Below are positions 1 through 7,396 of a stretch of DNA of 60,116 bases, one piece after another. Origin of the DNA: an uncultured Erythrobacteraceae bacterium. GTDB taxonomy: Bacteria; Pseudomonadota; Alphaproteobacteria; Sphingomonadales; Sphingomonadaceae. The stretch spans positions 1 through 60,116 of the forward strand of contig CAMLQG010000009.1 in assembly GCA_946482075.1 (NCBI GenBank), written 5' to 3'. The notes beneath the pieces were generated by a model. The model did not search any database and was not told where the DNA came from. It worked only from the letters and a program-made list of their open reading frames with translations. Numbering within the stretch: position 1 is the stretch's first letter; the number at the start of each line of letters is the position of its first letter. The position numbers and the translations under genes are program-made.

Positions 1-860
1 GCCAGAAGCAGCTCGGCGTCTATGTCCAGGACCAGATCCGCTTCTTCGACCGCGTATCGGTCGTCATTGGCGGCCGCCGTGACCATGTGACGGGATCGTC
101 GGGCCAGAAGGACAACGCCACCACCTTCCGCGCCGGCATCATCGGCGAGATCGGCGCAGGCTTCTCGCCCTTCTTCAGCTATACGGAGAGCTTCCTTCCC
201 GTCGCCGGCTCGATCGAAAACGGCGACGGTACTTTCGGCGCTCCGTACAAGCCCCAGCAGGGCACCCAGTACGAACTGGGTTTCAAGTGGCAACCGGTCC
301 CCGAAGCGCTGGTGACGGTCACCGCCTTCAAGATCAAGGAGGTGAACCGCATCCTCTATCTGCCGAACAATGCCACGACCCAGTCCGGCGTGCTGAACAC
401 CAAGGGCATCGAGTTCGAGGCGAGCTACCGGCTGCCAGAGAATTTCGACCTGCTGGTGAACTACGGCTACAGCAAGCTGCGTTCGGAAACGAATACCAGC
501 CTCGATTACATGCCGCGCCATACGGCGTCGATCTGGACCACCAAGAGCTTCAATCTCACGGACCAGGCGCGGCTGCGGCTTGGCGCGGGCGTGGTCTACA
601 ACAGCAACAGCAAGTCGACCGGTCTTCTCAACCCCTATGGCTTCGATCCGGACATCCCGATCGACGAGCTTTATTCGATCGTCACGCCGTCGCGCACCAC
701 GGTCGATGCCCTTGCGGAAATTAACTGGAACCAGTGGCGTTTCGCTCTCAACGCGACCAACCTGTTCAACAAGAAGTCTTTCGCATCCTGCCTGGCGCGC
801 GGCGACTGCTTCATGGCCGCGCCGCGCAACGTGATGGGAACGGTGGGCTTCCGCTTCTGA
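1..860 (+). CDS. TonB-dependent siderophore-type receptor, C-terminal part (5' truncated by window)
   Basis: The reading frame is already open at base 3, so the gene begins outside the window. About 285 residues of an outer-membrane beta-barrel are visible. They include the strand motif QLGVYVQDQIRF, a GGRRDHV strand, the TQYELGFKWQP strand that precedes the last third of siderophore receptors, and the C-terminal block NATNLFNKKSF..CLARGDCFMAAPRNV. The protein ends in GFRF, with the terminal aromatic residue needed for BAM-dependent insertion. Paired cysteines in the last loop (SCLARGDCF) are typical of ferrichrome/ferrioxamine-type receptors. It probably imports a ferric siderophore using TonB-ExbBD energy; the ligand is unknown. 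It converges with the GST gene on the other strand, about 40 bases away. Confidence 0.9.
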   Translation, partial: QKQLGVYVQDQIRFFDRVSVVIGGRRDHVTGSSGQKDNATTFRAGIIGEIGAGFSPFFSYTESFLPVAGSIENGDGTFGAPYKPQQGTQYELGFKWQPVPEALVTVTAFKIKEVNRILYLPNNATTQSGVLNTKGIEFEASYRLPENFDLLVNYGYSKLRSETNTSLDYMPRHTASIWTTKSFNLTDQARLRLGAGVVYNSNSKSTGLLNPYGFDPDIPIDELYSIVTPSRTTVDALAEINWNQWRFALNATNLFNKKSFASCLARGDCFMAAPRNVMGTVGFRF

Positions 861-899
861 TGCCCGCTCCTGGCATGAGGGGACGGTCCCAAGCCGCCC

Positions 900-1559
900 T
901 TAGCCCTGCCGAGCGCGCTTCTCGTCCGCGGCCTTGTAGAACGCCATCTGATCGGCGTGGGCCTTCTTGAACGCCGGCCGGCCCACGCCGCGCGCGACAT
1001 AGGCAGCGCAGTTGGGATAGTCCGCCAGCCCGCCGAAACGATCGACCAGGCGCAGCACGTCCACCAGCAGGATGTCCGCGATCGAGAAGCTGTCCGCCAG
1101 CCATTCGCGATCCGCCAGCACGGCATCCACATGGCCAAGGCGGCCCTTGACGAAGTTGTCGAGCAGCTGGCCGCCGGGCGACTGGCCATCGTCACCGACA
1201 AACCGGAACAGGCCCCAGGGCAGGCTGGCCATCTCGACCGAGTTCAATGCGGCGAAGACCCATTCGACCGCCTGCCTGCGCTGCGCGGGTTCGCTGGGCA
1301 AGAGCGTTGCGCTGCGTTCGCCCAGGTAAAGCAGCACCGCGCCGCTTTCGAAGATCGAGATGTCGCCGTCCTCGAGCCAAGGCACCTGGCCGAAGGGCTG
1401 ATGCGCGAAATGCTCCGCCCCGCGCCCTTCGAAGGGTACCGCCTTGATGCGATAAGGCAACCCCGCCTCTTCCAGCGCCCAGCGGATGCGCAGATCGCGC
1501 ACGAAGCCGCGGGGCGGTTCGGGAACCCAGTCGAAAGTGACGATCACAAGTTCCGTCAT
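900..1559 (-). CDS. Glutathione S-transferase family protein
   Basis: 219 residues, the usual GST length. The N-terminal thioredoxin-like half has the cis-Pro strand (FGQVPWLED) and the glutathione gamma-Glu contact motif (FESGAVLLYLGE). The C-terminal helical half includes the hydrophobic N-capping-box region (ADSFSIADILLVDVLRL). The ATG has GGAAGGG upstream. It lies 45 bases downstream of the PQQ-dehydrogenase gene on the same strand and is probably the last gene of that operon. The substrate cannot be predicted. In sphingomonads GSTs often act in catabolism (ether cleavage, dehalogenation, isomerisation) and not only in detoxification, and its place in a catabolic operon favours such a role. 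Confidence 0.88.
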   Translation of the reverse strand: MTELVIVTFDWVPEPPRGFVRDLRIRWALEEAGLPYRIKAVPFEGRGAEHFAHQPFGQVPWLEDGDISIFESGAVLLYLGERSATLLPSEPAQRRQAVEWVFAALNSVEMASLPWGLFRFVGDDGQSPGGQLLDNFVKGRLGHVDAVLADREWLADSFSIADILLVDVLRLVDRFGGLADYPNCAAYVARGVGRPAFKKAHADQMAFYKAADEKRARQG

Positions 1560-1604
1560 TGCGCGCCCTTCCGAGAAGCCGCAGCAGGCGGGTGAGGCGT
1601 GCCC

Positions 1605-3746
1605 TTATTGGCCACCCACCACGCCGCCGCCCATCTTCTTCTTGCCGGTGCGCAGATTGGCCGCTTCGGTGCGGATATACTGGCGCACGGCCTTCAGCTG
1701 CGCATCGGTCAGGTCGTTGTTCTTGGGCATGCCCTGTGCCGACAGCATGCCGTCGCGCACGATGCCCAGGAAGGTGCCTTCATCCAGCACTGCGGGTGAA
1801 GTGCGCAGGTCCGGCGCGCCGCCGGCGGCGATCAGGTCGATGCCATGGCAGGCCACGCAATAGCGCCCGGCCACGACCATTCCTTCGAAAGCCAGCTTGT
1901 CGTCCGGCTTGAAGTCGGGATCGTCGAACGCCTTGGCGACCCAGGCCGGGCCCTTGGCCGGCAGCGTAGCCTTGCCGCCGATCTTGAAGACCATCAGGCG
2001 GCGCTTCTGGGTGCGGTAGTCGAAGGTCAGCCCGCCGAGCGAACCCTGGTGGCTCGCCACGCTGGTGCCCATGCCGACCATGGCGGCGATATATTGCTCG
2101 CCCTTGACCATGAAGGAGATCGGGGCGGCGAGCACGGCGTTCTGCGCGTCGAAGCTCCACAGCTCCTGGCCCTTGTCGGCGGAATAAGCGCTCAGGCGGC
2201 CGTTGAGCTGGCCCTGGAAGACGAGATTGCCGCCGGTGGACAGCACGCCGCCGTTCCAGCCGCCGATCGTCTTCACTTCCCACACCTTCTTCTGCGTGAC
2301 CGGGTCCCAGGCCAGCAGCGAGCTCGTATTGTGCAGCGGATCGGGCACGTCGAAACCGAGATTCACGCCGAGATCGGCCGCGCCCACGCCGGTGCGCCTC
2401 CAGTTCTTCAGGTCCATGCCCTTGTCGCTGTAGATGCCGGCGACTTCGAGCTTGGGGATGTAGATCAAATTGGTCTTCGGGCTGAACGAGGTCGGCATCC
2501 AGCTATGCGCGCCGCGATAGGCCGGCCACACGGTGGCCGGACCGCCATCGGGATAGCGCTGCTCGGGGACTTCGACCGGACGCCCGGTCTTCAGGTCGAT
2601 ATGATCGGCCCAGGTGACCTTGGCGATCTTGTCGGCCGAGATGATCTTCCCGTTGGTCCGGTCGATCACATAGAGGAAGCCGTTCTTCGGCGCCATCATG
2701 ACGACCTTGCGCGGCTTGCCGTCGATCGTCAGATCCGCCAGCGGCATATCCATGGCGGCGTTGAAGTCCCAGGTCTCGCCCGGATTGAACTGGTAATGCC
2801 ACTTGTACTTGCCGGTCTTCGCGTCGAGCGCGACCATCGAGCAGAGGAACAGATTGTCGCCGCCGCCGGGGCTGCGGATCTTCTGGTTCCACGGCGCGCC
2901 ATTGCCGGTGCCGATCAGGATCGTGTCGGTTTCCGGATCATAGGTGAAGGCGTTCCACGCGGCACCGCCGCCGCCCTGCTTCCACCATTCGCCCTTCCAG
3001 GTCTTGGCGGCCATTTCCTGCGTCTCGTCCTCGAACCCGTCCTTCGGGTTGCCCGGCACGATGAAGAAACGCCACAGCTTCTCGCCCGTCTCAGCATTGT
3101 AGGTCGTCACATAGCCGCGATTGTTGGACGAATCCGCACCGCCATGGCCGATGATCACCTTGCCGTCGAAGATGCGCGGGGCGCCCGTGATATAGCGGCC
3201 ATCGCCGGGTTCCACCGTCAGCTGGCTCCACAGCTCCTTGCCATTGGCGGCGTCGATCGCGATCAGCCGGCCGTCGACCGTGCCGATATAGATCTTGCCG
3301 TTCCAGTAGGAGAGGCCGCGCGTACCCCAGTTGGAGCGCAGCTTGTTGCCGGCCTTCTCGCCCGTATGCGGGTTGTATTCCCATTTGATCTTGCCGGTAG
3401 TGGCTTCGATCGCCTTCACCAGGTTCATGCCGGTCGCGACATAGATGATTCCGCCGACCGCGATCGGCTGGCTGGCCGGATTGCCGGCGCTGGTATCGAA
3501 ATCGAGCGCCCAGGCAAGGCCCAGATCCTTGACGTTCGTGTCGTTGATCTGGGCGAGCGGGCTGAAATGCTGTTCGCCATAGGAGCGGTTATAGCCCGGC
3601 CAATCCGCGCCATCGGCGCTATCGAGCAGGATCGTCTGGCTTTCCTTCGACGCAGTGACGGCTTCCGGTTCCGACTTGCCGCAGGCCGCAAGCAGCAGAA
3701 GCGCCCCAGCGGCCAATGCACCGCTCCATTTGCTCGACTTCATCAT
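1605..3746 (-). CDS. PQQ-dependent dehydrogenase lipoprotein with C-terminal heme c domain (quinohemoprotein alcohol dehydrogenase-like)
   Basis: 713 residues. A lipoprotein signal ends in LLAAC (Cys22), so the mature protein should be membrane-anchored in the periplasm. The eight-bladed propeller carries tryptophan-docking repeats (GKIKWEYNPHTGEK, GKELW) and the RSPGGGDNLFL motif that holds the catalytic Asp in quinohemoprotein alcohol dehydrogenases. The C-terminal cytochrome domain has CVACH (630-634) and a probable axial Met673 (AQGMPK). The vicinal Cys-Cys pair that closes over PQQ in most of this family is absent: the equivalent place, just before TRGLSYWNGKIYIG, reads R137-S138-N139-W140. 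The protein ends in a glycine-rich tail. It should oxidise an alcohol (or aldehyde) and pass electrons through heme c. It lies in the same-strand block with the BVMO, amidohydrolase and GST genes. Confidence 0.9.
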   Translation of the reverse strand: MMKSSKWSGALAAGALLLLAACGKSEPEAVTASKESQTILLDSADGADWPGYNRSYGEQHFSPLAQINDTNVKDLGLAWALDFDTSAGNPASQPIAVGGIIYVATGMNLVKAIEATTGKIKWEYNPHTGEKAGNKLRSNWGTRGLSYWNGKIYIGTVDGRLIAIDAANGKELWSQLTVEPGDGRYITGAPRIFDGKVIIGHGGADSSNNRGYVTTYNAETGEKLWRFFIVPGNPKDGFEDETQEMAAKTWKGEWWKQGGGGAAWNAFTYDPETDTILIGTGNGAPWNQKIRSPGGGDNLFLCSMVALDAKTGKYKWHYQFNPGETWDFNAAMDMPLADLTIDGKPRKVVMMAPKNGFLYVIDRTNGKIISADKIAKVTWADHIDLKTGRPVEVPEQRYPDGGPATVWPAYRGAHSWMPTSFSPKTNLIYIPKLEVAGIYSDKGMDLKNWRRTGVGAADLGVNLGFDVPDPLHNTSSLLAWDPVTQKKVWEVKTIGGWNGGVLSTGGNLVFQGQLNGRLSAYSADKGQELWSFDAQNAVLAAPISFMVKGEQYIAAMVGMGTSVASHQGSLGGLTFDYRTQKRRLMVFKIGGKATLPAKGPAWVAKAFDDPDFKPDDKLAFEGMVVAGRYCVACHGIDLIAAGGAPDLRTSPAVLDEGTFLGIVRDGMLSAQGMPKNNDLTDAQLKAVRQYIRTEAANLRTGKKKMGGGVVGGQ

Positions 3747-3875
3747 GTCCGGCTATCTCTCCCCATGCGGAGCAACCCTTCCGGGCTGCCTCGCAAACTC
3801 CCGATTAGACGATGGCTAGCCTCTCCGGCGAGGCAGTCCAAGAGAATTGTTGACAATCCCCAGCGCTTTTAGGCC

Positions 3876-5618
3876 TTACGCGTTCTCCAGCGCCCTCGCG
3901 GGATCCTTCTGCGCCCCGCGCACCAGGCGGCCGGGCCGGGCCGGGGTCGACTTGCCGTCGCGCAGGATCACTTCCCCGCTGACGATCGTCGCGATATAGC
4001 CGTCGGCATCCTGCATCAACCTGCGGCCATTGCCCGGCAGATCGCCGATCATCGACGGCATGTTGAGCTGCAGATTGTCGAAATCGACGACGTTGATGTC
4101 CGCCTTGTAGCCTTCCTTGACGAGTCCGCGATCGTTCAGCCCGACCACCTCGGCCGGATCGCGGGTCAGCGCCTTGATCGCCTGCGGCAGCGGGATCTTC
4201 TCGCCTTCCCGGTCCCGCGCCCAATGGGTCAGCACGAAGGTGGGATAGCTTGCGTCGCACACCACGCCGTAATGCGCGCCGCCATCGCCCAGCGCCACGA
4301 TCGTGTCCGGGTCCACGATCATCTCGCGGATCGAATCGAGCGATCCTTCGGCGTAGTTCGCCAGCGCGCAGTAGAACATCTGATAGCCGCCCTTGCGCAG
4401 CATCAGATCGTAGAACAGGTCCAGCGGATCGCGACCTTCGCGCTCTGCCTGGGCCGCGATGCTCATCGACTGGTCGGGCTCGTAATCGCCGACATTGTCG
4501 AGCAGGAAGACCTTGGGCCAGTCGCGCGCCATGCGGTAGATCGGGGTCTTGGCTTCCTCGATCTCCTCGACCAGCAGCTTCGCACGCATCGCCGGGTCGG
4601 CCAGCCGCTTCACCCGCTCCGCCATGGGCAGGTGGACCAGCTCGTTCGCATAGGTCGGGCTGCAGCAGAACGGGTTCACCGTGGCGTCGAGGCTCATCAC
4701 CATGCCGATCGGACGGGGATAGACTTGGCCCTTGATCTTGCCGCCCTTCTCCTGCGCCTTGCGCATCTTGTCGATGCTGCGCCTCCAGGCTTCCGGATCC
4801 TGGTTCATCTGCGCGAGCGTGAAGGTCACCTGCTGACCGGATTCCACCGCGAGATCCGCCAGCGTCTGAATCTCATTATCGTAATTGCTGCCGATGTCGC
4901 TGACGATCTGCAGCACGCCTTCGCCACGCTCCTTCATCACTTCGCCCATGGCGAAAAGCTCGCGGTCGCCCACGTCGAAGCTCGGGATCTTGTCGCCCTG
5001 GCCGGTTGCATGAGCACTGAGGCGCGAGGTGGCGAAGCCGAGCGCACCGGCATCCATCGCTTCGCGCGCCAGGCGCTTCATTTCCTCGATATCGGCGTCG
5101 GTCGGCGCTTCGCGGCGCGCGCCGCGCTCGCCCATCACGTAGACGCGCAAAGGCGAATGCGGGAGATAGGCGGCCACGTCGATGTCGCGCGGGCGACGGT
5201 CCACCGCATCGAGATATTCCGGGAAGGTTTCCCAGTCCCAGGGCAGGCCCGCGGTCATCACCACTTCCGGCACGTCTTCCACCCCCTCCATGACGCTGAC
5301 GAGCAGGTCGTGATCGTCCTTGCGGCAGGGCGCGAAGCCGACGCCACAATTCCCCATCACCACAGTGGTCACGCCGTGGATGGAAGACGGGATCATCCGT
5401 TCCGACCACACGGCCTGGCCGTCATAATGGGTGTGCACGTCGATGAAGCCGGGCGTGACGAGCTTGCCCTTGGCGTCAATCTCCTGATCCGCGCTGCCGG
5501 TGATCGCGCCGATGCTGGCGATCTTGCTGCCCTTGATGGCGACATCCGCCACATAGGGAGCGGCGCCGCTGCCATCGACGATGGTGCCGCCGCGGATGAT
5601 CAGATCGAAATCGCTCAT
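3876..5618 (-). CDS. Amidohydrolase family protein (N-acyl-D-amino-acid deacylase-like)
   Basis: 580 residues. The N-terminal beta-sandwich strand LIIRGGTIVDGSG is followed by the metal site HTHYD (62-66), then the D-aminoacylase signature around GNCGVGFAPCR (Cys91 is in the position of the D-aminoacylase zinc-ligand Cys). The C-terminal part has GDGGAHYGVVCDASYP and the amidohydrolase exit strand ADINVVDFDNL. D-aminoacylases remove the acyl group from N-acyl-D-amino acids, but many relatives in catabolic clusters have unknown amide or ester substrates, so the specificity is open. The ATG has GGAGAG upstream. It lies between the BVMO (57-base gap) and the PQQ-dehydrogenase (129-base gap) and is probably co-transcribed with them. 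No signal peptide is seen, so it should be cytoplasmic. Confidence 0.85.
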   Translation of the reverse strand: MSDFDLIIRGGTIVDGSGAAPYVADVAIKGSKIASIGAITGSADQEIDAKGKLVTPGFIDVHTHYDGQAVWSERMIPSSIHGVTTVVMGNCGVGFAPCRKDDHDLLVSVMEGVEDVPEVVMTAGLPWDWETFPEYLDAVDRRPRDIDVAAYLPHSPLRVYVMGERGARREAPTDADIEEMKRLAREAMDAGALGFATSRLSAHATGQGDKIPSFDVGDRELFAMGEVMKERGEGVLQIVSDIGSNYDNEIQTLADLAVESGQQVTFTLAQMNQDPEAWRRSIDKMRKAQEKGGKIKGQVYPRPIGMVMSLDATVNPFCCSPTYANELVHLPMAERVKRLADPAMRAKLLVEEIEEAKTPIYRMARDWPKVFLLDNVGDYEPDQSMSIAAQAEREGRDPLDLFYDLMLRKGGYQMFYCALANYAEGSLDSIREMIVDPDTIVALGDGGAHYGVVCDASYPTFVLTHWARDREGEKIPLPQAIKALTRDPAEVVGLNDRGLVKEGYKADINVVDFDNLQLNMPSMIGDLPGNGRRLMQDADGYIATIVSGEVILRDGKSTPARPGRLVRGAQKDPARALENA

Positions 5619-5675
5619 GGTAGGTCTCTCTCCAGACTGTCTGCCGCGCGCCGCATGGAGCGCTTTTTGTCGCGA

Positions 5676-7178
5676 TTAAAGGGCGACCCCGTACTGGAAC
5701 CGGAAATTGTCCCAATCGGGAGTCATGGTCAACTCGCGATAGATCGTCATGTTGAACGGATATTGGGTCACGTTCCGGCCACTCGCCGCATGATAATAAT
5801 TATCGCGCGATTTCCACGCGCCGACCTGGTCGATCGCCGCCTGCAGTTCCTCGTTGTAGCGCCGCTCGACATCGGACTTTACTTCGATCCAGGAAATGTC
5901 GTTCGCATCCATCCACTGCACATGCCGGGCGATATAGGCGGCCTGGCATTCCAGCATGAACAGGATCGAGCCGTTGTTGGTGTTGGGCCCGTAGATCATG
6001 AACAGGTTGGGAAAGTTGGCCGTGGTGATGCCGAGATAGGCGGTCGCGCCATCCTTCCACGCGTCGGCGATTTCCTGGCCCCCGCGGCCGGTGATCGAGA
6101 TGGCGGAGGCATAACGGTCCGTCTTGTAGCCGGTGGCGCAGATGATCACGTCATATTCGCGCTCGATCCCGGTGCCGTCGGCAATGCCGTTCGGCGTGAT
6201 CCGGGCAATCGGATCGGTGATCAGCGCGACATTGTTGCGGTTGAACGCCGGGTAGAAGTCGTTCGAGAAGAGCGGACGTGTCGCGCCCCATGGCACGTCC
6301 GGCGTCATCTTGGCGCGCAATTCCGGATCATGGACATTGGCGAGGTTGGCGAGGCAGGTCTGGCGGAACTCTTCCCGGGTTTCCTCGGAAAGCTCGGTCC
6401 AGGTGCAGAAGCTGTCCATCTCGCGATAGAGCCTGAGGCGCATCTCGCGCGTTTCGAGCGGTCGCGTCTCGCGGCCGGACTTCTCCTCCTCGGTGAAGAT
6501 CGGATCGTCCTTGGGCAGCACCCAGTTGGGCGAGCGCTGGTAGACGTCGAGCCGATCGGCCTCTTTCGCGATCTCGGGCACCATCTGCACCGCGCTCGCA
6601 GCACTTCCGATGATCGCCACGCGCTTGCCGTTGAGATCGCAATGGGCCGGCCAGTCGCCCGAATGGAACAGGATGCCGTTGAAGCTCTCCATCCCCTCGA
6701 TCTTCGGCCAGTTCAGATCGTTGAACATGCCCTGCGCGGCCACCAGCACTTCGAAGTCCAGCACTTCGCCGGTGGCGAGTTCGACATGCCACAGCCCGCA
6801 TTCATCGTTCCAGCGCGCCGCGGCGACTTTCGAATTGCAGCGGATATGGCGGCGCAGATCATGCCGGTCGGCCACGCCGTCCATATAGGTGAGGATCTCG
6901 GGCTGGGGAGAATAGGCACGCGACCAGCGCGGATTGAGATCGAAGGAGAAGGAATAGAGATGCGACGGCACGTCGCAGCACAGGCCGGGATAGCGGTTGT
7001 TGTACCAAGTGCCGCCCGGGCCGGCGGATTTCTCCAGCAGCGTGATGTCCTCGTAACCGGCTTCCTTCAGGCGCACGGCCGTGGCCATGCCGCCCGGCCC
7101 CGCGCCGATAATGCCCACGCGCCGCGTGCGCGGCGGATTCACGAACTTCGCTTTGTTGGCGGCTACCTGTGCGTGCAT
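5676..7178 (-). CDS. Flavin-containing monooxygenase of the Baeyer-Villiger type
   Basis: 500 residues. The FAD-binding Rossmann motif GAGPGG (25-30) is followed by GGTWYNNRYPGLCCDVPSHLYSFSF, which in this family lines the flavin. The Baeyer-Villiger fingerprint FxGxxxHxxxWP is present at 166-177 as FNGILFHSGDWP. The NADPH Rossmann motif (GSAASA, 191-196) lacks one canonical glycine, as is common in this family. It is expected to insert oxygen next to a ketone, giving an ester or lactone with NADPH and O2; heteroatom oxidation is the alternative. The start ATG has GAGGATG upstream. It leads a same-strand series with the amidohydrolase, PQQ-dehydrogenase and GST, which would fit the sequence alcohol, ketone, ester, cleavage products. 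Confidence 0.9.
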   Translation of the reverse strand: MHAQVAANKAKFVNPPRTRRVGIIGAGPGGMATAVRLKEAGYEDITLLEKSAGPGGTWYNNRYPGLCCDVPSHLYSFSFDLNPRWSRAYSPQPEILTYMDGVADRHDLRRHIRCNSKVAAARWNDECGLWHVELATGEVLDFEVLVAAQGMFNDLNWPKIEGMESFNGILFHSGDWPAHCDLNGKRVAIIGSAASAVQMVPEIAKEADRLDVYQRSPNWVLPKDDPIFTEEEKSGRETRPLETREMRLRLYREMDSFCTWTELSEETREEFRQTCLANLANVHDPELRAKMTPDVPWGATRPLFSNDFYPAFNRNNVALITDPIARITPNGIADGTGIEREYDVIICATGYKTDRYASAISITGRGGQEIADAWKDGATAYLGITTANFPNLFMIYGPNTNNGSILFMLECQAAYIARHVQWMDANDISWIEVKSDVERRYNEELQAAIDQVGAWKSRDNYYHAASGRNVTQYPFNMTIYRELTMTPDWDNFRFQYGVAL

Positions 7179-7340
7179 TCTGTCATCCTCGATCGTTCTT
7201 GCGTAACGGCCGACCGCGCCCTTTCCGGGAATCGTCGTTGATCGGCCGAGTTTGTGGCCCTCTTACGTGCATCTTGCAGAAGAATCCATGCAGGCAAGCA
7301 TCATGGAACTTGCCCGACAGTGAAGCGCTCGAAAGCGAGA

Positions 7341-7372
7341 TGGCGGCGGAGGGTGATCAACCCCCGCCGCCA
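7341..7372 (-). terminator. Strong GC-rich hairpin downstream of TonB receptor gene
   Basis: TGGCGGCGG and CCGCCGCCA arms flank a partly paired centre around TGATCA, immediately after the receptor stop codon on the minus strand. There is no T-run, so it may attenuate or stabilise 3' ends instead of terminating fully. The BVMO gene follows 160 bases later. Confidence 0.5.
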
Positions 7373-7396
7373 TCCGTTGTGCCGAAGGCAATCCGT

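Noticed and set aside
1845..3872. A 675-codon plus-strand open frame over the PQQ-dehydrogenase gene
   Set aside because: Antisense shadow of a gene with clear catalytic and heme motifs; the protein text is low-complexity and unlike any family.
4224..7241. A 1005-codon open frame on the plus strand across the amidohydrolase and BVMO genes
   Set aside because: It is antisense to two well-identified genes. The translated sequence is His/Arg/Val-rich with no domain, as expected when stop codons are rare in high-GC DNA. No ribosome-binding site or promoter evidence supports it.
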